Below are positions 1 through 7,225 of a DNA stretch of 12,926 nt, piece after piece (the first letter of the stretch is position 1; each line of letters begins with the position of its first letter). Below the pieces are notes generated by a model. That model saw only the letters and a list, made by a program, of their open reading frames with translations. It made no database searches and was not told the DNA's origin. The stretch comes from Trueperaceae bacterium (GTDB taxonomy: Bacteria > Deinococcota > Deinococci > Deinococcales > Trueperaceae): contig SKMG01000086.1 in NCBI GenBank assembly GCA_007121175.1, positions 1 through 12,926 on the forward strand. Direction: 5' to 3'. A program made the position numbers and the translations under genes.

Positions 1-1369
1 GACCGGTCCGCTCACGTCGGACGCAGCGCTGGCGATCGAGCGCGAGACCGATCCCCGGGTCCTTTCCGAGCGGCTAGCGACGAGCCGCGACCTCGCCGAG
101 CAGCTGGAGTTGCTCGCGGCGTTCAAGCGGCATGCCGGCGGCGACGCTGTGATCGCACCTTTCGGAGCCAGCGTCCGCGAGCTGTTGGAAGAGGCCTACG
201 CCGCGGCCGGCGAGTCGCGGGAGTGGGCACTGGTGCGGCACGCCGCCGGTCTGCTCGGCAAGGTCGACCCGTTCCTGGCCGACGCGCTCTCCGACCTCCT
301 CGTCGCGCAGCGTCGAGTGGTGGTCGGGCGCGCCTACGCCAGCGGCGCGACCATCAGCCGGCCGGTGCCGCTCGACGCGCTGCTCGCCGCCATCGACCGT
401 TACTGCCGCGACGATCCGCGCGAACGGGTCCTGACCCAGGAGCTGATCGTGGCGCTCTCCAGCCTCGTGCGCGGCGAGCCGGAGCTGTTCCGGGGCATCC
501 TCACCGTGCGCCTGGGGCACCTGATCGGGCTGCTGGCAGTCGACCTGGCCGTGCGGGATGGCGTCACGCCCGACGAGGGCTTCGAGCGGCTGGTGCACTC
601 GTCACCGGCAGCCGTGGTCACCCGGCTGCGGCGGCTGCTGGCCGGGTTCGACGCGGCGCGCGACGCCCAGCGGCGGAGCGAGGTGCTGCGCTTGGCGCGA
701 GGTGCGGTGAGCGCCCTGACCGACGCGGCGGTGGCCGACGCCGCACTGGCCGCCGGCGTCCTGACGGATGGCACCGTGACCGCTGGCGCCGTGACCGGCG
801 GCGACGAAGAGCCCGTGTCGGACGGATGGTGGCGCTGGCGGCAGCGCGAGGGCGCCCTGATGCGCGTTCCGAAGGGCTTCTACACGCGCGTCTGGCGGTT
901 GCTCGAGCACGCCGACGCGCTGGTGATCGGCGACAAGCTCGACCGCCGCAACCGGCTCGACTCGGCCGCCGCCCGCGCGGCCACGACGGCAGGCGAACGC
1001 AACTTCGCGCAGCGGGTCGAGCACCTGCTACACAGGATCCCAGCGCCCGAGTACCGTCACCTGTCGCTCGAGGCGCTCGAGGCCCTGTCGGCCCTCACCG
1101 AGGCGGCACCCGAACTGCGCGTCGAGGGCGACCTCGTGTTGGACGTCATCATCGGCCACGCGGTACGTCAGGCCTGGCTCGCGGGCGGCGCCGCAGTGGG
1201 CCAGCCGGACCGCAGCGACGACGGTGGCGGCTACGAGCGCCACACTGCCGCCGCCTGGGCAGCCTTCTACGATCTCGGGCCGCGCGCGGTGGCGCGACAC
1301 CTAGCGGCCGCCTTGAGCTACCTGGTGCTCGAGGGATCGCGTCCGCGTAGCACCACTTCGGTCCACTGA
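1..1369 (+). CDS. Phosphorylase kinase alpha/beta-like (GH15-related) protein, C-terminal part, 5' truncated by window
   Basis: The frame is open from base 2 with no stop, so this is the last 455 residues of a longer protein; the TTG at 110 is merely internal. It matches, from memory, the C-terminal half of eukaryotic phosphorylase kinase alpha/beta regulatory subunits over several blocks. These are EWALVRHAAGLLGK (about visible residues 74-87) followed by DLLVAQRRVVVG, then ISRPVPLDAL, then VLTQELIVALSSLVRGEPELF (143-163) and RLGHLI. After a low-complexity linker come WRWRQREGALMRVPKGFY (277-294), RIPAPEYRHLSLEAL (345-359) and the final FYDLGP block (about 422-427). In animals these subunits regulate the kinase that activates glycogen phosphorylase, and their N-terminus is a GH15 glucoamylase-like domain; here that part would lie upstream of the window. 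Bacterial members are usually annotated GH15-related and lack a defined role. The product is probably cytoplasmic and involved in polysaccharide metabolism or its control (inference). Its 3' end overlaps thiB tail to tail by 52 bases. Family assignment is strong; function is open. Confidence 0.85.
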   Translation, partial: TGPLTSDAALAIERETDPRVLSERLATSRDLAEQLELLAAFKRHAGGDAVIAPFGASVRELLEEAYAAAGESREWALVRHAAGLLGKVDPFLADALSDLLVAQRRVVVGRAYASGATISRPVPLDALLAAIDRYCRDDPRERVLTQELIVALSSLVRGEPELFRGILTVRLGHLIGLLAVDLAVRDGVTPDEGFERLVHSSPAAVVTRLRRLLAGFDAARDAQRRSEVLRLARGAVSALTDAAVADAALAAGVLTDGTVTAGAVTGGDEEPVSDGWWRWRQREGALMRVPKGFYTRVWRLLEHADALVIGDKLDRRNRLDSAAARAATTAGERNFAQRVEHLLHRIPAPEYRHLSLEALEALSALTEAAPELRVEGDLVLDVIIGHAVRQAWLAGGAAVGQPDRSDDGGGYERHTAAAWAAFYDLGPRAVARHLAAALSYLVLEGSRPRSTTSVH

Positions 1370-2406
1370 TCGAGCCAGGCCTCGAGCCGTTCGGCGCTGA
1401 GGTCGGCCGGCAGGGGCGCGATCTCGTCGGGACCGGGCACTTCGGCGAAGGCCTCGAAGACGTTCGGCAGCGGGACGCCCTCGCGCACGGGGTAGACGAA
1501 CATCTGCAGCGGCACGTCGGCTTGGAAGGTGGGGGAGAGCATGAAGTCGATGAAGGCCTGCGCCTCTTCGGGGTTCCTTGCGCCGCGCAGCACGCCGGCG
1601 GTCTCGATCTGGCGCACGCTGCAGCCGCTGCAGCGCAGGTTCAGTGTCGGCGCGACCGGAGCGTCAGGATCGTCCGAGAAGAGCACCTCGGCGGCCGGGC
1701 TGCTGGCGTAGGAGAGCACGATGGGCCGGTCGCCGCCGTAGCGGCTGAAGGCCGTGTAGTAGGCATCGGTCCAGCCACTCCTGACCTCGAGGCCGTTGTC
1801 GCGCAAAGCCGCCCAGTACTCGAATGCGTCGTGCTCCCCGAACACCCCGATGGTGCCGAGCATCATGGCCAGACCGGGGCTGCTCGTCGCCGGGTCCATC
1901 ACCACGGTGAGGCCGGCATACTCGGGACTCGCGAGGTCCTCGAGGGAGGAGGGGAGCGGCCGGCCATCGGCTTCGAACCATTCGCGGTCGAGGTTGAAGG
2001 TGACGAAGCCGACGTCGATCGGGGTGACGAAGTCTCCGAAGGACCCACGCTGGTAGGCCGGGTCGACGGCGTCCAGCTCGGGGCTGCGATACGGCGCGAA
2101 GAGGTCGTACTCCAGCGCGCGCGGCAGCATGCCCTCGTCGACGCCGAAGAGCACGTCGGCTACGGGTCGTTCGCGTGTGAGGATGGCCCGGTTGAGGGTG
2201 GTCCCAGCATCGCCGCCGGCAACGAACTGCACCGTGATGCCGGTCTCGGCGGTGAAGGCTTCGATCACCTCGCGGCTGACGGCGAACGAGTCGTGGGTCA
2301 GCACCGTCACGCTCTGGGCGGCGGCTGCTGTGAGCATGAGGGCGGCGAGCAGCGCCGTGGCGGTCAGCGCGAGGCGCGTGCGGGTGGTCGGTGGCATCAA
2401 GGACAT
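1318..2406 (-). CDS. thiB: Thiamine-binding periplasmic protein of an ABC transporter (ThiB/TbpA family)
   Basis: This 362-residue protein should capture thiamine or its phosphates outside the membrane for an ABC importer. Residues 1-30 look like a Sec signal peptide: arginines, a hydrophobic stretch, then an alanine-rich site near A30/Q31. The mature part starts VTVLTHDSFAVS, typical of ThiB, followed by DVLFGVDEGML (84-94), TPIDVGFVTFN (128-138), PGLAMMLGTIG (177-187), SGWTDAYY (210-217), VLSYASSPAAE (230-240) and FVYPVREGVPLP (303-314). All align with E. coli TbpA blocks, including the aromatic residues W212 and Y233; F303 stands where E. coli has Trp. The ATG at 2406 is chosen because AGAGG lies 8 bases before it and it directly precedes the signal peptide. 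A longer frame to 2559 adds 51 unconvincing residues. No thiP or thiQ follows; the next gene downstream is convergent. An unusual C259-S-G-C262 pair could form a disulfide. It may have its own promoter, given the 207-base gap behind the MFS gene. Confidence 0.9.
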   Translation of the reverse strand: MSLMPPTTRTRLALTATALLAALMLTAAAAQSVTVLTHDSFAVSREVIEAFTAETGITVQFVAGGDAGTTLNRAILTRERPVADVLFGVDEGMLPRALEYDLFAPYRSPELDAVDPAYQRGSFGDFVTPIDVGFVTFNLDREWFEADGRPLPSSLEDLASPEYAGLTVVMDPATSSPGLAMMLGTIGVFGEHDAFEYWAALRDNGLEVRSGWTDAYYTAFSRYGGDRPIVLSYASSPAAEVLFSDDPDAPVAPTLNLRCSGCSVRQIETAGVLRGARNPEEAQAFIDFMLSPTFQADVPLQMFVYPVREGVPLPNVFEAFAEVPGPDEIAPLPADLSAERLEAWLDQWTEVVLRGRDPSSTR

Positions 2407-2414
2407 GGATGTCG

Positions 2415-2419
2415 CCTCT
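2415..2419 (-). promoter_or_regulatory. Ribosome binding site of thiB, inside a possible small hairpin
   Basis: AGAGG on the minus strand, 8 bases before the ATG at 2406, is the best Shine-Dalgarno match and decides the start. The complementary CCTCT lies at 2429-2433, so a 5-bp stem with a 9-base loop could hide it. A stem this short may be chance. No TPP riboswitch motifs accompany it. Confidence 0.55.
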
Positions 2420-2588
2420 CTCGTCGCCAGAGGACGGTTCGCTGTAGCGTCGGGCCCATCGCGTCGAGGGCGCACGCCCTTTGCGCTCGGGCACCGGGAC
2501 GGGACGGCTGGAGCAGGGATGAGCCCCGGCAGCTGCTCGCCGTGCACCGGCGCAGGCACGGCCCTAGCACCGCTCGGCGACTGACTCG

Positions 2589-2617
2589 ACGCTACCGTGT
2601 GTGCTCAGCGCGGTCAA
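2589..2617 (-). promoter_or_regulatory. Candidate sigma-70-type promoter for thiB
   Basis: On the minus strand TTGACC (2612-2617, 5 of 6 matches to the -35 consensus) is followed after 17 bases by TAGCGT (2589-2594, 3 of 6 to the -10). The spacing is ideal but the -10 is weak. The -35 overlaps the stop codon of the upstream MFS gene. Use of this promoter would give thiB a leader of about 175-180 bases. A perfect 6-2-6 inverted repeat (AGGGCG/CGCCCT) at 2467-2480 lies in that leader and could be an operator or chance. Confidence 0.3.
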
Positions 2618-3912
2618 CGCGACGCGCCACCGGCGGGCGCGTCAGCGGCCGCCGGTACCGTCAGGGCCAGCAGCGCCAGCGCGGCCAGGAAGCACGCGCC
2701 GGCGGCTAAGAACACGCTGGCGTATGCGCGTACCCCGGGTTCGATCGCAGCGCCCGTGGCCAGTGCGACGACGGCGCCGCCGATGACCGGTGAGACGGCG
2801 CGTGCGCCAGCTCCGAACGAGTTGTCCAGGCCGTACACCGCGCCCGACGAGCCGCGCTCGGTGACCTTCGCCAGCAGGGCCGCGAGCGTCGGCAGGACAC
2901 CACCGACGGTGGCGCCGGTGAGCGCGTAGAGCGCGACCAGGGCAGCGGGCGAACGCACGAAGGCCAGCGGCGCATAGGCCGCCACGCTGAGTGCGGCGCA
3001 CACCAGCGCCACGCGCCGGTGTCCGATCCGGTCGCCGAGCCGGCCGAGGACCACGCTGGTGAGGGTGCCCGCGGCGCTCGAGGCCCCGATCGCCAGCCCG
3101 GTGACCAGCCCCGCGCCGGGTGCGCCGCCCATCAATCCCGCAACCAACAGCGGCAGGAACGGGATGATCATGCTGCGCCCGGTCCAGGCGAGGAAGCGCA
3201 CGGCGAAGACCGGCGCCACCACCGGGGTGCGGATCACCGCGAGCAGCGTCTGGAAGAAGCCGGACACCCCAGCGCTCCGCCCGTCGCGCTCCGGCGGCAC
3301 GAAGTGCTCCCGTACGAGCGTGCTCACCAGCAGCGCGCCGATGAGCAGCAGCGTCGCGGTCACCATGAACGCGGGACGATAGCCGAGCGTGTACTCGAGG
3401 AGGCCGCCGATCATCGGGCCGACCGACGCCCCGGAGAGCAAGCCGGTCTGCATGAGCCCCATGGCGTAGCCGATGCGATCTCGCGGCACGGCCGCAGCCA
3501 CCAGCGCACCGCTCGCGCCCATGACGCCGGTGGTCAGGCCCTGCAGCAGGCGCAGTCCGATGAGTTGCTCCGCAGAGCCCACGAAGCCCATCAGCAGGAT
3601 CGTCACGGCGCCCGAGTACATCGCCCGCTCGACCATGCGCTTGCGGCCGAAGCGATCACCGAGCGCGCCCCACACCGGCGAGGCGAACATCATGGCGAGC
3701 GCCTGGACCGAGAACACCAGCGTCACCATCAGCAGCAGCGGCGCCCCGGTGGCCGAGCCCAGGTGCTCGACGTAGGAAGGCAGGAACGGGAAGATCGTCG
3801 AGAACCCGATCGCGGTCAGCAGTTGGGCCGCGAACAGCACGGCCAGAACCCGCCGCCAGTCGCTGGCGGCGGGGTCGGCGCGGTCGGTCGGCACGCCGTG
3901 ACCGTACCGCAT
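2614..3912 (-). CDS. MFS drug-efflux transporter, DHA1 family, MdtG-like
   Basis: This 432-residue protein is a 12-helix major facilitator, probably a proton-driven exporter of drugs or lipophilic compounds in the cytoplasmic membrane. The first helix is near residues 20-45. Motif [12 protein letters not shown], occupies 82-92 between helices 2 and 3, and a second copy, [11 protein letters not shown], is at 290-300 in the other half. Helix 5 carries the drug/H+ antiporter motif C region, [11 protein letters not shown] (160-170), followed by [11 protein letters not shown] and REHFVPPE (201-208). These blocks closely resemble E. coli MdtG (from memory), including its post-helix-6 segment. Length is normal for the family. 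The ATG at 3912 has only a weak preceding purine stretch; a GTG at 3894 would give a product six residues shorter and is a reasonable alternative. It lies 21 bases behind the RDD gene, so the two are probably co-transcribed. The substrate cannot be read from sequence. Confidence 0.88.
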   Translation of the reverse strand: MRYGHGVPTDRADPAASDWRRVLAVLFAAQLLTAIGFSTIFPFLPSYVEHLGSATGAPLLLMVTLVFSVQALAMMFASPVWGALGDRFGRKRMVERAMYSGAVTILLMGFVGSAEQLIGLRLLQGLTTGVMGASGALVAAAVPRDRIGYAMGLMQTGLLSGASVGPMIGGLLEYTLGYRPAFMVTATLLLIGALLVSTLVREHFVPPERDGRSAGVSGFFQTLLAVIRTPVVAPVFAVRFLAWTGRSMIIPFLPLLVAGLMGGAPGAGLVTGLAIGASSAAGTLTSVVLGRLGDRIGHRRVALVCAALSVAAYAPLAFVRSPAALVALYALTGATVGGVLPTLAALLAKVTERGSSGAVYGLDNSFGAGARAVSPVIGGAVVALATGAAIEPGVRAYASVFLAAGACFLAALALLALTVPAAADAPAGGASR

Positions 3913-3933
3913 CGCGGCGTCGCTCAGCCGCTG

Positions 3934-4626
3934 CTACTCGATGGCGGTGACCACCCTGGTGCGCGCGTAGTCGTCGCCGAGGCGCCTGCCCTCGGGGTTG
4001 GTGAGCACCCGGACGATCTCGATGATCACGAACACGACACCGGCGATGATCACGAACGGGATGAGGATCCAGCCGATCACCGGGATGAACAGCAGGATCT
4101 GGGTCAGCGAGCCGAAGACCAGTGGCCAGTTGCGCTGGGCGGAGGCGGCCAGGTCCATCGGGCGGCCATCGGCCCGGACCACGGTGAGCTTCATCAGCGT
4201 CTTGCCGAGCGAGCGGCCGCGCAGGTACTCGATGTCGAGGCCGTCGCGGAACAGCACGTAGGCGATGCCGACCAGCCCGCCGATCACCGGCACCATGCCG
4301 ATCACGGCGACGGCCACGGCGTCGATCAGGAACGCCACGAAGCGCGTCAGCGTGTCGGGTGTGGTGCCGGCTGGCGGGGCCGCTGGAGGCGGAGGCTCGC
4401 CCTGGCGCGCCGGGTCGTCGACGGGCGTCCCAGGCGGCGTCGTCCCAGGCGGCGTCGTCCCAGGCGGCGTCGTTCCAAGCGGCGGGGCTCCAGCGGGTGG
4501 CGTTCCAGGCGCCGGGGTTCGGGGCGGCGGGGCTCCCGGCTGCGTCGGCTGCGGCGTCCGCTCGTCGCCGGCAGCAGGAGCGTGTTCGCCGTCCGGTGGG
4601 CGACCCTCGTTGGCGTCATCTCGCAT
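3934..4626 (-). CDS. RDD-family membrane protein with proline-rich repeat N-terminus
   Basis: This 230-residue protein has a disordered N-terminal region (1-90) rich in Pro, Gly and Thr, including a run of GTTPP pentapeptides at about 51-67, then an RDD domain. The RDD signature is visible as [10 protein letters not shown] (95-104) with its Arg and Asp, a first hydrophobic segment to about 126, and [14 protein letters not shown] (137-150). Two more hydrophobic segments follow at about 168-190 and 186-208, and the protein ends in a short charged tail. RDD proteins are small integral membrane proteins; some act in Na+/H+ exchange, but most have no proven role. A longer in-frame extension to 5058 exists but is arginine-rich nonsense. 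The ATG at 4626 has a strong GAGAGGAG seven bases upstream and is preferred. The gene precedes the MdtG-like gene by 21 bases. The repeat region is encoded by 15-bp tandem repeats and may vary in length between strains. Confidence 0.85.
   Translation of the reverse strand: MRDDANEGRPPDGEHAPAAGDERTPQPTQPGAPPPRTPAPGTPPAGAPPLGTTPPGTTPPGTTPPGTPVDDPARQGEPPPPAAPPAGTTPDTLTRFVAFLIDAVAVAVIGMVPVIGGLVGIAYVLFRDGLDIEYLRGRSLGKTLMKLTVVRADGRPMDLAASAQRNWPLVFGSLTQILLFIPVIGWILIPFVIIAGVVFVIIEIVRVLTNPEGRRLGDDYARTRVVTAIE
4426..4530. repeat. 15-bp tandem repeats inside the RDD gene
   Basis: Seven consecutive 15-base units can be lined up. The first three (4426-4440, 4441-4455, 4456-4470) are identical, CGTCCCAGGCGGCGT on the plus strand. 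The next four (4471-4530) are progressively diverged. Read on the minus strand, each unit encodes one Pro/Gly/Thr/Ala pentapeptide of the GTTPP type, so a gain or loss of a unit keeps the frame. The three identical copies suggest recent duplication by slippage. Confidence 0.9.
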
Positions 4627-4633
4627 GGGCGGG

Positions 4634-4641
4634 CTCCTCTC
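4634..4641 (-). promoter_or_regulatory. Strong ribosome binding site fixing the RDD gene start
   Basis: GAGAGGAG on the minus strand ends seven bases before the ATG at 4626. It is the clearest Shine-Dalgarno site on the minus strand of the window and argues against the long upstream extension of the frame. Confidence 0.8.
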
Positions 4642-5040
4642 GAGCGGCGTCGCGGCGGCCCGGGCGCGACGGCAAGCCGGGATCGACCAAAGCCGCTGTG
4701 CGCATCGTATCGCGGCGCTTCGGCCGGGGCGCACGGGCGGCTGGCGACACCTCCGCCGGGGCCAGGGGCGCCGCGGCAGGGACGTACGACCCAGAGGCCG
4801 TGCCGTAGCATGTCCGGTGGACCGACCGGCACTCGTGTAGCGCGCCGACGTCATCGTGCGGTCGCCGTCCGAGCCGCTCGACGCCACGGCGTGCGGCACC
4901 GCCCGCGCGCCGTGGTCCCTGTGCCGCCCAAGCGGTGGCGAGCGGATCAGCGACGAGCACCGGCGACGCCGTGCCGGACGACGACGACGACGAGCCAGCG
5001 AGGAGGCGTTGGCGAGGAGAGCACGCGCAGGTGCCGGGGT

Positions 5041-5046
5041 TATGAT
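5041..5046 (+). promoter_or_regulatory. Candidate -10 box for acs
   Basis: TATGAT matches the -10 consensus at 5 of 6 bases, a rare AT-rich word in this GC-rich region, 75 bases before the acs ATG. No -35 match lies at 16-18 bases and there is no extended -10 TGn. It may be an activator-dependent promoter, as acs promoters often are (inference). Confidence 0.35.
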
Positions 5047-5056
5047 GCGCGCGCCC

Positions 5057-5107
5057 ATGCGGCGCCCGTCGTGCGCCGAAGATCGAAGATCATCGAGCCC
5101 GAAGTGA
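5057..5107 (+). CDS. Possible 16-residue leader peptide upstream of acs
   Basis: An ATG lies 10 bases after the TATGAT box and opens a frame for 16 codons ([16 protein letters not shown]). Its stop codon, TGA at 5105-5107, overlaps the first bases of the acs Shine-Dalgarno site GAGGAG (5106-5111). The geometry would allow a leaderless leader peptide whose termination affects ribosome loading on acs. No run of regulatory codons is evident; the coincidence could be chance and I rate it as weak. Confidence 0.15.
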   Translation: MRRPSCAEDRRSSSPK

Positions 5108-5111
5108 GGAG
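5106..5111 (+). promoter_or_regulatory. Ribosome binding site of acs
   Basis: GAGGAG sits 10 bases before the ATG at 5122. It supports that start over any upstream codon in the same long open frame, which continues back to 3019 only as a high-GC artefact. Confidence 0.7.
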
Positions 5112-5121
5112 ATCACCGAGC

Positions 5122-7089
5122 ATGGCAAAGAGCACCACGTCAGAGACCGGACGGCGCTACCAACCAACGCCCGAGTTCGCGGAGGACGCTCACGTCCAGT
5201 CGCTCGAGCAGTACCAGGCGATGTACGAGGAGTCGATCCGCGACCCCGAGGCGTTCTGGGGCCGTATCGCCGAGTCGTTCGAGTGGCAGCAGAAGTGGAC
5301 GAAGGTCCGCGATTACTCGTTCGAGTCGCCCGTCAGGATCGAGTGGTTCAGGGGCGGCAAGACGAACGTGTCGGTGAACTGCCTAGACCGACACCTCGAA
5401 GAGCGCGGTGACCAGACCGCGATCATCTGGGAGGGCAGCGACCCGGGCGAGGACTCGACGCTGACCTACCGTGAGCTCCATGCCGAGGTCTCGAAGTTCG
5501 CCAACGTCCTCAAGGGCTTGGGCGTACAGAAGGGCGACCGCGTCGCGATCTACCTGCAGATGATCCCGCAGGTGGCGGTGGCGTGCCTGGCGTGCGCGCG
5601 CATCGGCGCGGTGCACTCGGTGGTCTTCGGTGCCTTCAGCGCCGACGCCCTGCGCGACCGCATGAACGACTCCGAGTGCAAGGTGCTCATCACGCAAGAC
5701 ACCGCGCTGCGCGGCAAGAAGCGCGACATCCCGATGAAGGCCAACGCCGACGTCGCGGTGTCGCAAACCCCGAGCATCGAGACCGTGGTCGTGGTCAAGC
5801 GCACCGGACTCCCGATCGAGATGAAGGAGGGCCGCGACGTCTGGTACGAGGATCTCATGGCCGACGCCGCGCCAGAGTGCGACCCGGTCTGGTTGGACGC
5901 CGAGGACCCGCTGTTCATCCTCTACACCTCGGGCTCGACGGGCAAGCCCAAGGGCGTGCTGCACACCACCGGCGGCTACATGGTGTTTGCCGCGACCACC
6001 TTCAAGTACATCTTCGACTACCACCCCGGCGACGTCTGGTGGTGCACGGCCGACATCGGCTGGATCACCGGCCACAGCTACATCGTCTACGGTCCGCTGG
6101 CCAACGGCGCCATCTCGATCATGTTCGAGGGCGTCCCCACCTATCCGGACGCCGGCCGCTTCTGGGACGTCGTCGACAAGTACGAGGTGACGCAGTTCTA
6201 CACGGCGCCGACGGCGATCCGCGCGCTCATGCGCGAGGGCGAGGAGTTCATCGAGCGCCACGACCTCTCCAGCCTCAAGCTGCTCGGCAGCGTCGGTGAG
6301 CCGATCAACCCCGAGGTGTGGGAGTGGTACCGCAACAACGTCGGCCAGGGCCGTACGCCGGTGGTGGACACCTGGTGGCAGACGGAGACCGGCGGGATCC
6401 TCATCACGCCCTTGCCGGGAGCGCACACCCTCAAGCCCGGCAGCGCCTCGCGCCCGTTCTTCGGCGTCGAGCCGGTGATCGTCGACGACAACGGCAACGA
6501 GGCGGCGGTCGGCGAGGCGGGCAAGCTCTGCATCAGGCGCCCGTGGCCGGGCATCATGCGCACCACCTACGGCGATCATGAGCGTTTCGAGCAGACCTAC
6601 TTCGCGACCTACAAGGGCCTGTACTTCAGTGGTGACGGCGCCCGGCTCGACGAGGACGGCGACTACTGGCTGCTCGGGCGGGTCGACGACGTCATCAACA
6701 TCTCCGGCCACCGGCTCGGTACGGCCGAAGTCGAGAGCGCGCTGGTGTCCCATCCGTCCGTGGCCGAGTCGGCCGTGGTCGGCTACCCGCACGACATCAA
6801 GGGCCAGGGCATCTACGCCTACGTGACCCTCAAGACCGGGCACGAGTACAGCGACGACCTCAAGAAGGAGCTCGTGAAGCACGTCCGCAAGGAGATCGGG
6901 CCGATCGCCTCGCCCGACGTGATCCAGTGGGCGCCGGGCCTGCCGAAGACGCGCTCCGGCAAGATCATGCGCCGCATCCTGCGCAAGATCGCCGAAGGCG
7001 ACACCGGCGCCCTGGGCGACACCAGCACTCTGGCCGACCCGTCGGTGGTCGACCACCTGGTCGAGGAGGCCGGCAACATCAGGAGGTAA
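5122..7089 (+). CDS. acs: Acetyl-coenzyme A synthetase (AMP-forming)
   Basis: This 655-residue cytoplasmic enzyme activates acetate with ATP and CoA through acetyl-AMP to acetyl-CoA, allowing growth on or re-use of acetate. Length and all core motifs match Acs. The N-terminal Acs block has [16 protein letters not shown] (31-46) and [11 protein letters not shown] (82-92). The ATP-binding loop is [14 protein letters not shown] (268-281). The substrate-pocket motif is [10 protein letters not shown] (416-425), with the Trp that limits the acyl group to short chains. The hinge region has [20 protein letters not shown] (501-520) and [17 protein letters not shown] (522-538). The C-terminal [14 protein letters not shown] (608-621) contains catalytic Lys614, the usual target of regulatory acetylation. 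Start at 5122 is chosen from the GAGGAG site and from family length. The next gene, 136 bases on, is an OFA-family carboxylate transporter, suggesting an uptake-activation pair. No acetyltransferase or deacetylase gene is visible nearby. Confidence 0.97.
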   Translation: MAKSTTSETGRRYQPTPEFAEDAHVQSLEQYQAMYEESIRDPEAFWGRIAESFEWQQKWTKVRDYSFESPVRIEWFRGGKTNVSVNCLDRHLEERGDQTAIIWEGSDPGEDSTLTYRELHAEVSKFANVLKGLGVQKGDRVAIYLQMIPQVAVACLACARIGAVHSVVFGAFSADALRDRMNDSECKVLITQDTALRGKKRDIPMKANADVAVSQTPSIETVVVVKRTGLPIEMKEGRDVWYEDLMADAAPECDPVWLDAEDPLFILYTSGSTGKPKGVLHTTGGYMVFAATTFKYIFDYHPGDVWWCTADIGWITGHSYIVYGPLANGAISIMFEGVPTYPDAGRFWDVVDKYEVTQFYTAPTAIRALMREGEEFIERHDLSSLKLLGSVGEPINPEVWEWYRNNVGQGRTPVVDTWWQTETGGILITPLPGAHTLKPGSASRPFFGVEPVIVDDNGNEAAVGEAGKLCIRRPWPGIMRTTYGDHERFEQTYFATYKGLYFSGDGARLDEDGDYWLLGRVDDVINISGHRLGTAEVESALVSHPSVAESAVVGYPHDIKGQGIYAYVTLKTGHEYSDDLKKELVKHVRKEIGPIASPDVIQWAPGLPKTRSGKIMRRILRKIAEGDTGALGDTSTLADPSVVDHLVEEAGNIRR

Positions 7090-7104
7090 GCGGCTTCGTC
7101 CGTG

Positions 7105-7140
7105 GCGCGCCGCCCCACGCCCCCGTGAGGGGCGGCGCGC
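7105..7140 (+). terminator. GC-rich hairpin between acs and the OFA transporter gene
   Basis: A perfect 12-bp inverted repeat (arms 7105-7116 and 7129-7140, 12-base loop) begins 15 bases after the acs stop. The stem is entirely G-C pairs and very stable. No T-run follows, so it is not a canonical intrinsic terminator. It could still attenuate read-through or protect the 3' end of the acs message. Confidence 0.4.
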
Positions 7141-7160
7141 TCCTGCGGACGAGCGCTGAG

Positions 7161-7190
7161 CCGGTGCGACGCGAGGTCTGGCCGCACCGG
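7161..7190 (+). other. Second hairpin before the OFA gene ribosome site
   Basis: A perfect 8-bp inverted repeat, CCGGTGCG (7161-7168) and CGCACCGG (7183-7190) with a 14-base loop, lies 14 bases before the Shine-Dalgarno site of the next gene. It might affect mRNA processing or be chance in high-GC sequence. Confidence 0.3.
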
Positions 7191-7204
7191 ACGCGGAGAT
7201 CAAC

Positions 7205-7214
7205 GGAGAAGGAG
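7205..7214 (+). promoter_or_regulatory. Ribosome binding site of the OFA transporter gene
   Basis: GGAGAAGGAG gives two overlapping Shine-Dalgarno matches ending 11 bases before the ATG at 7226, and supports that start. Confidence 0.65.
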
Positions 7215-7225
7215 TTCGTGTTGTC

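Larger units (their letters stand above)
4627..5121. other. Divergent intergenic region between the RDD gene and acs
   Basis: These 495 bases separate two divergent genes. All frames give arginine- and alanine-rich translations without family resemblance, so I see no gene apart from a possible 16-codon leader at 5057-5107. Contents seen: the RDD ribosome site at the left end; a weak -10-like TACGAT (minus strand, 4704-4709) without a -35; an 8-bp perfect inverted repeat CCACGGCG/CGCCGTGG (4884-4891 and 4908-4915, 16-base loop); a (GAC)5 run at 4977-4991; and a -10-like TATGAT with the acs leader at the right end. No tRNA, riboswitch or terminator was recognised. Its length leaves room for regulator binding upstream of acs. 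Confidence 0.6.

Noticed and set aside
2407..2613. A TPP riboswitch expected upstream of thiB.
   Set aside because: Neither the CTGAGA nor the ACCTGA-type conserved segments are present on the minus strand; only short GC-rich inverted repeats are seen.
4977..4991. (GAC)5 microsatellite in the acs upstream region.
   Set aside because: Short and outside any supported gene or promoter element; expected by chance in this base composition.
4627..5058. An N-terminal extension of the RDD protein to a start at 5058.
   Set aside because: The extra 144 residues are arginine-rich and unlike a protein domain, while a strong ribosome site precedes the ATG at 4626.
3019..5121. A 2.1-kb open frame on the plus strand running in frame into acs and giving an apparent 1356-residue fusion.
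   Set aside because: It is antisense to the MFS and RDD genes, its translation is a His/Arg/Gln-rich string without family resemblance, and acs has its own ribosome site and family-length start at 5122. High GC removes stops.
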